34,395 nucleotides of DNA from Oscillospiraceae bacterium. GTDB lineage: Bacteria; Bacillota; Clostridia; Christensenellales; Aristaeellaceae. Of this stretch, positions 1 to 6,593 are shown piece after piece. Where the stretch lies: positions 1 through 34,395 of the forward strand of contig JAISZG010000014.1 of assembly GCA_031269355.1 (NCBI GenBank), in the 5' to 3' direction. The position numbers and the translations under genes were made by a program. The notes beneath the pieces were generated by a model. It made no database searches. It worked only from the letters and a program-made list of their open reading frames with translations, and had not been told where the DNA came from. Position 1 is the first letter of the stretch. The number at the start of each line of letters is the position of its first letter.

Positions 1-74
1 TCCAACATTAAATACATCCCGAGCACGGCACCGACTTCGAGAGAGAGGGGTGGGTCCGGGAGGGGGGAGAGGGC
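1..74. repeat. 74-bp direct repeat, copy A
   Basis: This segment recurs 327 bp downstream with only two substitutions. It is rich in purine runs (GGGAGGGGGGAGAGGG near its end). The window begins inside or at its left edge, so the real unit may extend further left. No protein-coding signal is visible in it. Confidence 0.85.
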
Positions 75-90
75 GCGTCGCTTCGCTCCT

Positions 91-120
91 TTGGGAAGGG
101 AACTGCGGTTCCCCTCCCAA
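91..120. other. hairpin, 13-bp stem with one mismatch
   Basis: TTGGGAAGGGAAC pairs with GTTCCCCTCCCAA across a TGCG loop, with one A-C mismatch. There is no U tract on either side, so it is not a convincing terminator. It lies just after the first copy of the 74-bp repeat. Confidence 0.6.
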
Positions 121-236
121 CCTCCCCTCGGAGTTGGAACGATGTCAGCGAATTCCGCTCCCTGTGCGCAACCATCAAGATAATTATAAGATGCCATTAT
201 AACCAGGCGAAGCGACCGCCGCATGATAAACCTTGG

Positions 237-321
237 AAGTCCGTAAGCGCCTTTAGGCGCGCGCGGACTTTCAGGGACAAGAGCACTAGCCCTGTTGAAA
301 GGAGCTGCCTATTCCAGCTCC
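237..321. other. two consecutive hairpins of unknown role
   Basis: The first hairpin has an outer stem AAGTCCG/CGGACTT (237-243 with 264-270) around an inner GCGCC-TTTA-GGCGC stem. About 30 bases later GGAGCTG pairs with CAGCTCC (301-307 with 315-321) across a 7-nt loop. The spacing is compatible with a small structured RNA, but I recognise no known RNA family and no promoter. Confidence 0.45.
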
Positions 322-327
322 CCGTAG

Positions 328-401
328 TCCAACATTAAAGACATCCCGAGCACGGCACCGACTTCGAGAGAGGGGGGTGGGTCCGGGAGGGGGGAGAGGG
401 C
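328..401. repeat. 74-bp direct repeat, copy B
   Basis: Second copy of the repeat at the left edge of the window, differing at two positions. It is followed by a purine/pyrimidine-rich stretch that forms another hairpin. Confidence 0.85.
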
Positions 402-433
402 AGGGCCCTTTCCCCCCTCCCGGTGGGTTTTTG

Positions 434-459
434 CTTCTTTTTCCCCGGAGAAAAAGAAG
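434..459. other. A/T-arm hairpin in a polypurine/polypyrimidine tract
   Basis: CTTCTTTTTC pairs perfectly with GAAAAAGAAG over a 6-nt loop. It lies within a longer G-rich/C-rich tract. It could be a terminator for something transcribed from outside the window, but no gene in the window needs it. Confidence 0.4.
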
Positions 460-499
460 AACCCCCCAAATAACAAACCAACCCCTTTCACGAACCCCT

Positions 500-583
500 A
501 AAACCCCTATTCCCCAACCCTAAGGCTCCTCGTTCCTCGTTCCCAATCCCCCAAAAACCCCTATTCCCCAACCCTAAGGCTCC
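500..583. repeat. 30-bp direct repeat, two copies 54 bp apart
   Basis: A 30-bp unit beginning AAAACCCCTATTCCCC is present at 500-529 and again, identically, at 554-583. The intervening sequence holds a short TTCCTCG duplication. There is no regular third copy and no spacer structure like that of a CRISPR array. Confidence 0.8.
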
Positions 584-905
584 CCCCGTCCATTCGCTAA
601 ACGCATATACTCCCAATCGACTAACGCATCTTAACACATTAATATGGCATTGTCAATCCTATTAGTTGTAAAATCATTCGACAAACTATTCACGGTTGTT
701 ACAATATGCGCGGCGGTGCTAAGGATTGTTTGATGTGATGTGGGATTTTGATTATTTATACATAATGTGAATAAGGTAAAACAATAAATAAATATAATAA
801 ATAAAATGAATATAACGGATGATGCGGGTAATATATACAAGATGAATATTGTAAATATGATGAATATAATTGATGGGATTAACAATATTAATAGTAACAA
901 CAAAG

Positions 906-930
906 GCGGGGCTTTTTGCCCTCGCCCCGC
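906..930 (-). terminator. intrinsic terminator of the leftward operon
   Basis: On the minus strand GCGGGGC pairs with GCCCCGC over an 11-nt loop and is followed by CTTTGTTGTT. It lies just beyond the stop of the TolB-like remnant, where the GH42/epimerase transcript would be expected to end. Confidence 0.65.
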
Positions 931-972
931 ACCCGCGCCGCGCCGCGCATTTCCCCTATCCTTGCGCAGTCT

Positions 973-1340
973 CTAAGGCAAACTCAGTTCTGGCGACCAC
1001 GAATTGACGTTGATCGTTCCCTGTCCGCTAAACAGCAATACCAGCGTGCACAGCGCTCCGCAGAAATCAACCGTATCTCTACGTGCTTGTTCGCGGGATG
1101 GTCGCCCGGCTGCGCCTCATCTGTGCGATAAGAAATATACGCGACCAACCGCCCATCCGGAGATAGATGCGCAAACCAGTTGTTGCGCGCGTCGTCCGTA
1201 ATGCGCGTCTGTTCGGAGCCATCCACGCGCATGCGGTACAACTGCATCAGGCCGCTCCGCACGGAATTGAACCAGATATACTGACCATCCGGTGAATATT
1301 CCGGCTCGTCGCTTAAACCCGGCTCATCCTGCGCAACCTC
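973..1340 (-). pseudogene. TolB-like beta-propeller C-terminal remnant, frameshifted
   Basis: About 115 codons resemble the C-terminal blades of TolB/WD40-like PD40 propeller proteins: a YSPDGQYIWFNS blade start, RMRVDGSEQTRIT, LSPDGRLVAYISY, then HVEIRLIS. Near 1050-1060 the frame breaks. Moving to the next frame restores a family-like ending, LFSGQGTINVNSWSP, which then stops. The N-terminal two thirds expected of such a protein are absent, and the homologous part begins right at the stop codon of the epimerase. I infer a decayed fragment left by a deletion or recombination that joined the epimerase gene to the tail of a TolB-like gene. Intact relatives are carbohydrate- or peptidoglycan-binding propellers often found in such loci, but no function is expected of this piece. 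Confidence 0.7.
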
Positions 1341-2316
1341 ACCAGACATGGTATGCATTGTGCGGCTGTTGCCCCGCTGCCGCTTGCTGTGCGCGCTCGA
1401 TATTCCAGCGAATATGCTCCCGCAATTCCTCATCGCCACGGAAGGAAAGGCCGAATACGCGCTCCATCTTACTGACGTTGTACTTCGCTATGGGACGCGC
1501 CGCATCCCCTTCGGGAGCGACGACCTTGCTGGTTGAACCGGGTACGAGCGCGATCGACAACCGCGCAATCTCCGCCCACGAAACCCATTGTGTGCCCAAC
1601 GCAAGGAAAATTTCCTGATCCAGCTCGCTTTCCGCCAGCTTTAAGTACAACTGCGCGATTTGCCCGGAGGAAAGGAATTGGCTTCCGTCGTATTCAGATA
1701 CAATGATGTCCTGCCCTGCAACCGCCGCCTCCGCGATGTGCCTGAACCGTTTATCCGATTGGGATGCGCCGTTTTCGAATGCCGGGTTGGAGAAGGTATA
1801 GCCCGGGCGGATGATGTTGCGCTTGATGCCCGTTTTGCGGCCGAGCACGGCCTGCGCGTCGTTGTACTGGTTGAACGCAAGCAAAAACGCCTCGCTGGCA
1901 GCCTTGGTTCCCCCATAGTTGGTGCGCGGAACCAACCGGCGCGTCTCGTCCATGCCGTCGTCAAGCGGCCCCATCGCCGCAGTGCTGCTGGTGTAGATGA
2001 ATTTCTTCACGCTGTGCCGCTCGGCGGCTTCCAGCATGAACACAGTTGCGCGTGTATCGTGCATCAGCATAGTATATGGGTCGTTCCCCCAGCCCAGCGC
2101 GATGTGAATAACCGCATCGCAGCCGGTCAAGCCTTCCTCCAGCCGCTCCAGTTCCAATACATTGCCTTCTATGGGCGTTACGCCGGGTAATCCGCTCAGC
2201 TCCGCGACGCGATCGGGGGTGCGGGTAAGCAGGCGCAATTCGTGACCCGCTTCCAGCAAAGCCTTGCTGACATACTGGCCGATGTTTCCTGTTCCTCCGG
2301 TGATGAAAATCTTCAT
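1339..2316 (-). CDS. NAD-dependent epimerase/dehydratase (extended SDR)
   Basis: A 325-residue extended short-chain dehydrogenase/reductase of the sugar epimerase/dehydratase type. It begins with a Rossmann nucleotide-binding motif, ITGGTGNIG, and carries the catalytic YxxxK as YGGTK around residue 135. Family members oxidise or epimerise nucleotide or free sugars with NAD(P). I chose the ATG at 2316 because GAGGAG lies about 8 nt ahead of it; a GTG three codons earlier overlaps the stop of the upstream glycosidase but lacks this spacing. The gene is the second in a leftward pair with the GH42-like gene and is translationally close-coupled to it, so it probably acts on the sugar that enzyme releases. 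The last 15-20 residues (from AQQAAAGQQ) look unlike the family tail and run into the TolB-like remnant, so the original C-terminus may have been replaced. Confidence 0.85.
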   Translation of the reverse strand: MKIFITGGTGNIGQYVSKALLEAGHELRLLTRTPDRVAELSGLPGVTPIEGNVLELERLEEGLTGCDAVIHIALGWGNDPYTMLMHDTRATVFMLEAAERHSVKKFIYTSSTAAMGPLDDGMDETRRLVPRTNYGGTKAASEAFLLAFNQYNDAQAVLGRKTGIKRNIIRPGYTFSNPAFENGASQSDKRFRHIAEAAVAGQDIIVSEYDGSQFLSSGQIAQLYLKLAESELDQEIFLALGTQWVSWAEIARLSIALVPGSTSKVVAPEGDAARPIAKYNVSKMERVFGLSFRGDEELREHIRWNIERAQQAAAGQQPHNAYHVW

Positions 2317-2321
2317 ATGGT

Positions 2322-4430
2322 TCACTCCTCTTTATTATCCAATAAAAATATCGTCGCACCTTGCGGCGGCAGTTCAAAGGCCAGTTCCGCCCAGCTATCC
2401 GCGATGACACAAGGAACCGCTTCACCCGACGACAGATCGCGCGCGCGGTACAGCGCGCCGGATACGGGCACGCGCAAATCGCTGCGCTGCTGTTCATCCG
2501 TATGGTTAAACGCGTAGACGACCACGCTTGCGCCCATACGCTGAACCATAACCTTGCACGCGCCCGTTAGTTGGTAAGTACGCAGCGCCCAGTCGTCCGC
2601 AAGCTGCCGCATGAACACGCGCGTGGCGTCATCCGCGCGCTGGTGGTAACCATACCACAGCGCGGTCGGGAAATACAGTATCTCGCCCTGCCCAACGGGG
2701 ACACGCACGCACGCCGGATACCCATCCTCAAACCGGCCGACGACGCGCGCGCCAGCGTCGGTCACCATCAGCTGGCGTTCATACGACCCTTCCAGCGCAA
2801 AGGTTTGCCCGTTCCAATCCAGATGAAAGGACTGCCCCAAACAATCCACATCAACCCAATCCAGCCCCAGCAACCGGCGCAGGCTTTGTCCGCCGGGTAT
2901 CTCGCCGTGCAGCAACCCTATTTCGTTGATGAACCCGAATTTCCCATCGATCACCAGATGTCCGCCCGCTTCCGCGTATGCCGCCAATGATGCGGCCAGC
3001 GCTTCCGAAATCATGATCTGCGCGGAGATGAACAATGCCGGATGCGTCCGAGCCAATGCCGCGCCTACCTGCGCGGGCACAACGAAATCCGCCGGTACAT
3101 TGCAATCAAACAGGCAGCGGAACAACCCTTCCAGCGAATCCAGCACAACCGCCTGCGGCAGGTTGCCATACGCATGGGTATACGCTTTCTGGAACGACAC
3201 ATTCAGCCGGTCGTACAGGATTGCAGCCTTTGCCGGCTCCGGCTTTGCCAGCGCCAGGGCTTCCGGCGCGCGTGCGAAAGTATCCGCGATCACACGCACA
3301 GCTTCCAGCCGCAGCGTGGAACGGCTCTTGTAATCCACAATACCCCGCCCACTGGTTTGTATCCCGCGGGTAAACGGACGCCACTTCCAGTAGATAACGC
3401 CCGTTGTGCCCGCCGCATAGCATTCCAGCGTCCACATCCGCAGCTCTTCCGCTGAAACGAGCGTGTTCGGGCGATATGCGCTCTGGTTGTGGCTTTGCAG
3501 TTCGGATACCCAAAACCGTCCGTTCTTCGATGCTGACGCGAACCCACGCAGCATCTCCCACCGTTTATGGGGGGCAAACGCGGGCACGCCGTTTTTCGGG
3601 TAGTAGGACATACCCAGTTCATCCACGTTCTGGTCGGTAACCCATTCATCGGTCGGGCGGAAATCGGATGGGTCGTGGTTGAACGTGGAATACAGATTAT
3701 CCGCAATCGTTGGGTGATGCGGATCGACCGCGCGAAACACATCGCGCCAGCCGCGCAGCAGCATACCGATTGCATCGCGCTGGAATTCCAGCATATCCAC
3801 ATAAGGCATTACGCTTGCCCATGTCCAATGGTCGAACTGCACCTGTGAAAAATCGTAATACACGCGATCCCACGCGTGGTTGAGCGCTTCTATAGTGGTA
3901 TATTTCCGCCGCAGCCAATCGCGGAAACGGAAGAGTGTGTATGGATCGTAGGATGCGTACATCGTCTCGTTAAAGATGTCATACCCATACAGCGCGGGAA
4001 AATCCTTGTATGCGGCGGCGATCTGCGCAAACTGGCTGCGCATCAGCGAATCCACTTCCGGGTGAAAGTAATTCAGATAGCCATAGTCCCAGCCGCGCGT
4101 TTGACGCAGTCCATCCATCTGTATGGGGAAATATTCAGGTTTCATCACGAAATCCGGCGCATATTCCAGCGCCGTTATCTGCCCGGCGGTCTCCATGATA
4201 ACCGTCAGCCCAAGCGTCTGCGCAATCCGTAGAATTTCCCGCCCCGTGTTGTAAGGATAGCCGGGTTTCGTCCGATCCTCCCACCAATACACGCTTGGCC
4301 AGATGACTACCGTATTCAGCCCTGCGTCCGCAATGTTCCGCAGGTTCCATGCGATCTCGTCCATCGTGAATTCCCGCTGCACCTTAAATACCGTACCATA
4401 TCGCGGGGATGCGCCGGAAGCTTCTTTCAT
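2322..4430 (-). CDS. GH42-like beta-galactosidase family glycosidase
   Basis: A 702-residue cytoplasmic glycoside hydrolase of the GH42 (clan GH-A) type; no signal peptide is present. The TIM barrel occupies the first 400 residues. The acid/base glutamate is seen in GYDIFNET (E155) and the likely nucleophile in FWVSEL (E310). Residues 440-600 look like the trimerisation/Rossmann-like beta-galactosidase domain, and the tail like the small beta domain. GH42 enzymes release beta-galactose, and relatives act on other beta- or alpha-linked sugars, so the exact substrate is open. The ATG has AGAGGGA about 8 nt upstream. It is the first gene of a leftward transcript divergent from an ABC importer operon, and it shares a mirrored promoter with that operon, which suggests that they serve one substrate. 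Confidence 0.85.
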   Translation of the reverse strand: MKEASGASPRYGTVFKVQREFTMDEIAWNLRNIADAGLNTVVIWPSVYWWEDRTKPGYPYNTGREILRIAQTLGLTVIMETAGQITALEYAPDFVMKPEYFPIQMDGLRQTRGWDYGYLNYFHPEVDSLMRSQFAQIAAAYKDFPALYGYDIFNETMYASYDPYTLFRFRDWLRRKYTTIEALNHAWDRVYYDFSQVQFDHWTWASVMPYVDMLEFQRDAIGMLLRGWRDVFRAVDPHHPTIADNLYSTFNHDPSDFRPTDEWVTDQNVDELGMSYYPKNGVPAFAPHKRWEMLRGFASASKNGRFWVSELQSHNQSAYRPNTLVSAEELRMWTLECYAAGTTGVIYWKWRPFTRGIQTSGRGIVDYKSRSTLRLEAVRVIADTFARAPEALALAKPEPAKAAILYDRLNVSFQKAYTHAYGNLPQAVVLDSLEGLFRCLFDCNVPADFVVPAQVGAALARTHPALFISAQIMISEALAASLAAYAEAGGHLVIDGKFGFINEIGLLHGEIPGGQSLRRLLGLDWVDVDCLGQSFHLDWNGQTFALEGSYERQLMVTDAGARVVGRFEDGYPACVRVPVGQGEILYFPTALWYGYHQRADDATRVFMRQLADDWALRTYQLTGACKVMVQRMGASVVVYAFNHTDEQQRSDLRVPVSGALYRARDLSSGEAVPCVIADSWAELAFELPPQGATIFLLDNKEE

Positions 4431-4492
4431 TTCACAATCCCTCTGAATCTCACAAAAATACTGACAGATGTTTCATATATTCTTAATGTATT

Positions 4493-4520
4493 ACTATAAA
4501 CGATCCGCGCCTTCATGCAA
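4493..4520 (-). promoter_or_regulatory. promoter of the GH42-like/epimerase transcript
   Basis: On the minus strand TTGCAT (4515-4520) is followed after 16 nt by TATAGT (4493-4498), about 60 nt ahead of the start codon. The -35 hexamer is the end of the 18-bp conserved element described for this intergenic region. Confidence 0.65.
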
Positions 4521-4610
4521 TATGTGAGTTTTCTAGGCATTCAGCTAAAGATTTCGGCAGTGTTCGCGATGCATTCCCAAAAATGAATGGTCAGAAAACT
4601 CACACATTGC
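4517..4610. promoter_or_regulatory. inverted pair of 18-bp operator elements between divergent promoters
   Basis: AGAAAACTCACACATTGC (4593-4610, plus strand) is repeated in the opposite orientation at 4517-4534 with one mismatch (consensus AGAAAACTCACAYATTGC). The two are separated by 58 bp. In both, the final TTGC forms the first four bases of the -35 box of the outward-facing promoter, so each promoter has the element in the same place. An AraC-family domain typically contacts about 17 bp with its two helix-turn-helix motifs, so each element has the size of one monomer site. The AraC regulator at 8359 is the obvious candidate ligand. The site identity is seen; the regulator assignment is inference. 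Confidence 0.75.
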
Positions 4611-4635
4611 ACAAATCCGCCAATCCTGCGATACT
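4607..4635 (+). promoter_or_regulatory. promoter of the ABC importer operon
   Basis: TTGCAC (4607-4612), a 17-nt spacer and GATACT (4630-4635) preceded by TGC as an extended -10. Transcription would start near 4642, about 40 nt before the GTG start chosen for the first permease. This rules out the longer upstream reading frame as its N-terminus. Confidence 0.7.
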
Positions 4636-4682
4636 TAATCCGTAAATACCATCCAATTCAGGTAGGCAAAGGGGCTGTAGTC

Positions 4683-5624
4683 GTGACATCCGAGCTTACG
4701 CGCGGATCGGTTTTACGCAAGCGTCTGAGATACGGCGGCGTTGCGCGCAACTACCAATTATATATCATGTCGCTGCCGGGTATTGTGTATCTGGTTCTGT
4801 TCCGGTATATTCCCATTGCAGGCGCGCAGCTGGCGTTTAAGAAGTTCATCGCGCGCGCGGGCATCTGGGGCAGCCCGTGGGTGGGTTTTCAGCACTTCCA
4901 GAAATTTTTCGATTCGTACCAGTTCAGCAAGCTGCTTGGTAACACGCTGATACTTAGTGTTATGCAGCTGGTATGGTCGTTCCCAATTCCGATACTGTTG
5001 GCGTTGATGCTGAACCAAATGAACAACCAGCGGTTCCGCAAAGTTTCGCAGACGATTTTGTACGCGCCATACTTCATCTCTACGGTTGTGCTGGTGGGCA
5101 TGCTTCAAGTGTTCTTCAGCGTTAACATCGGCATCTTCAACAATATGCTGGCCGCGCTCGGTTTTGCGCGGATAGAGTTCCTTTCCGACCCATCCATGTT
5201 TCGCCCGCTGTACATCTTTTCCGGTATCTGGCAATCGATGGGTTACAACTCCATCATATACCTGGCCGCGCTAACCAGCGTCAGCCCCGACCTGCACGAA
5301 GCGGCGGTGGTGGATGGCGCGACGAAGGCGCAGCGCATCCTCCATATTGACTTGCCATCCATCCTGCCAACCGTTGTGATCATGCTCATTCTCTCCGTGG
5401 GACGCATGATGACGATCGGCTTTGAAAAAGCATACCTTATGCAGAACGCGCGCAACCTGGGTACGGCGGAGATCATCTCCACGTTTGTGTACAAGATTGG
5501 CATCCAGCAGGCGCAGTACGAATATGCGACCGCCATCGATCTGTTCAACTCCATTATCAACCTGCTGCTTATGACATCCGTTAACTACATGGCCAGGCGC
5601 GTTGGCGAAACCAGCTTGTGGTGA
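4683..5624 (+). CDS. carbohydrate ABC transporter permease, LplB type
   Basis: A 313-residue inner-membrane permease of the CUT1 carbohydrate-uptake family, the LplB-like half of a heterodimeric channel. Hydrophobic segments begin at YIMSLPGIVYLVLF. The cytoplasmic EAA loop that docks the ATPase is present as EAAVVDGA followed by HIDLPSI. I start it at GTG because AAAGGGG lies 8 nt upstream and the promoter -10 box lies inside the longer open frame. It overlaps nothing, and the second permease follows within 15 nt. No ATPase is encoded nearby, as is usual for CUT1 systems that share an MsmX-type ATPase. Its substrate is probably the oligosaccharide attacked by the divergent GH42-like enzyme. 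Confidence 0.9.
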   Translation: MTSELTRGSVLRKRLRYGGVARNYQLYIMSLPGIVYLVLFRYIPIAGAQLAFKKFIARAGIWGSPWVGFQHFQKFFDSYQFSKLLGNTLILSVMQLVWSFPIPILLALMLNQMNNQRFRKVSQTILYAPYFISTVVLVGMLQVFFSVNIGIFNNMLAALGFARIEFLSDPSMFRPLYIFSGIWQSMGYNSIIYLAALTSVSPDLHEAAVVDGATKAQRILHIDLPSILPTVVIMLILSVGRMMTIGFEKAYLMQNARNLGTAEIISTFVYKIGIQQAQYEYATAIDLFNSIINLLLMTSVNYMARRVGETSLW

Positions 5625-5638
5625 GGGGAGGCGAAGAT

Positions 5639-6544
5639 ATGCAAACTGCGCATACGCGAAATGCAACGCGCCGGACACGGAACGATCGGATCTTTGACAT
5701 CGCCAACATCTGCCTGATGTGCGTGCTGCTGTTTATCGTCGTGTACCCTTTATATTTCATCGTAATCGCTTCATTCTCTGATCCGACGCTTATCCATCAG
5801 GGGAAGGTAAGCTTCATCCCGCAGGGCATCACATTCGAGGGTTATCAGAAGATTTTCGCAAACAGCAAGCTGTGGATTGGCTATCGGAACTCGCTGTACT
5901 ACACGCTGGTGGGCACGTCCATCAACGTAGTGCTGACGTTCCTGACTGCGTACCCGCTATCCCGCAAGGATATGAAGGGACGCGGCGTGCTGATGTTCTT
6001 CTATACCTTTGCGATGATCTTCTCCGGCGGCATGATTCCCACCTATATGAATGTGCGCAGCCTCCACTTAATCAACACCGTGTGGGCGCTGGTGCTGCCC
6101 GGTGCGATCCTGATATACAACCTGATTATCGCGCGGACCTTCTTCGTTCAGACCATTCCGAATGAATTGCTGGAGGCGTCGCTGATTGATGGGTGCAGCA
6201 ACTGGAAGTTCTTCCTGAGGGTGGTGCTGCCGCTTTCGCCAACGCTGGTCGCCATCCTGATACTGTTCTACGGTGTTAACCACTGGAATCAGTATTTTGA
6301 AGCAATGCTCTATATGAGCGATTCCAAAAAGTATCCGCTGCAGACGGTGCTGCGCGGCATCCTGCTACAGAACGAAGCGCTGGTGCAAAGCAGCTATGAC
6401 GATGACCCGCTGCGCCTGCAGCGCATTGCCGACCAGATAAAGTACGGCGTGATCATCCTGGGCTCCGCGCCACTGCTTATGCTGTACCCGTTCCTGCAAA
6501 AGTATTTCGTCAAGGGGTTGATGATCGGTTCCGTCAAGGGCTGA
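5639..6544 (+). CDS. carbohydrate ABC transporter permease, LplC type
   Basis: A 301-residue CUT1 permease (MalG/LplC-like half). It has a basic N-terminus, a first membrane segment around ICLMCVLLFIVVYPLYFIVI, and an EAA loop reading EASLIDGC followed by VVLPLS. It ends with the characteristic PFLQKYFVKGLMIGSVKG. The ATG is chosen because GGGGAGG stands 7 nt ahead; a GTG seven codons earlier overlaps the stop of the previous gene but is poorly placed. It would pair with the preceding LplB-type permease. Confidence 0.92.
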   Translation: MQTAHTRNATRRTRNDRIFDIANICLMCVLLFIVVYPLYFIVIASFSDPTLIHQGKVSFIPQGITFEGYQKIFANSKLWIGYRNSLYYTLVGTSINVVLTFLTAYPLSRKDMKGRGVLMFFYTFAMIFSGGMIPTYMNVRSLHLINTVWALVLPGAILIYNLIIARTFFVQTIPNELLEASLIDGCSNWKFFLRVVLPLSPTLVAILILFYGVNHWNQYFEAMLYMSDSKKYPLQTVLRGILLQNEALVQSSYDDDPLRLQRIADQIKYGVIILGSAPLLMLYPFLQKYFVKGLMIGSVKG

Positions 6545-6593
6545 GCGCCTTACGGAATAGATTATAAAAGCAATGGGAAAGGAAGATTCGGAT

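Larger units (their letters stand above)
1..972. other. gene-free, repeat-rich intergenic region
   Basis: I see no credible gene here. The left two thirds hold direct repeats and GC-rich hairpins. The part from about 640 to 900 is sharply AT-rich and low in complexity. The open frames that exist translate to homopolymer-like or purely hydrophobic strings and lack convincing ribosome sites. The right edge carries the terminator of the leftward operon that ends at the TolB-like remnant. Confidence 0.7.

Noticed and set aside
309-491. Leftward 60-codon frame through the 74-bp repeat
   Set aside because: Translates poly-purine/pyrimidine tracts (runs of Phe, Gly, Pro); no start signals; overlaps repeats.
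631-903. Leftward 90-codon hydrophobic open frame in the AT-rich island
   Set aside because: Composed almost entirely of Ile, Leu and Phe from low-complexity AT-rich DNA, with no ribosome site and no recognisable family; treated as composition artefact.
4587-4682. N-terminal extension of the first permease
   Set aside because: The promoter -10 box at 4630-4635 lies within it, and the GTG at 4683 has a well-placed ribosome site.
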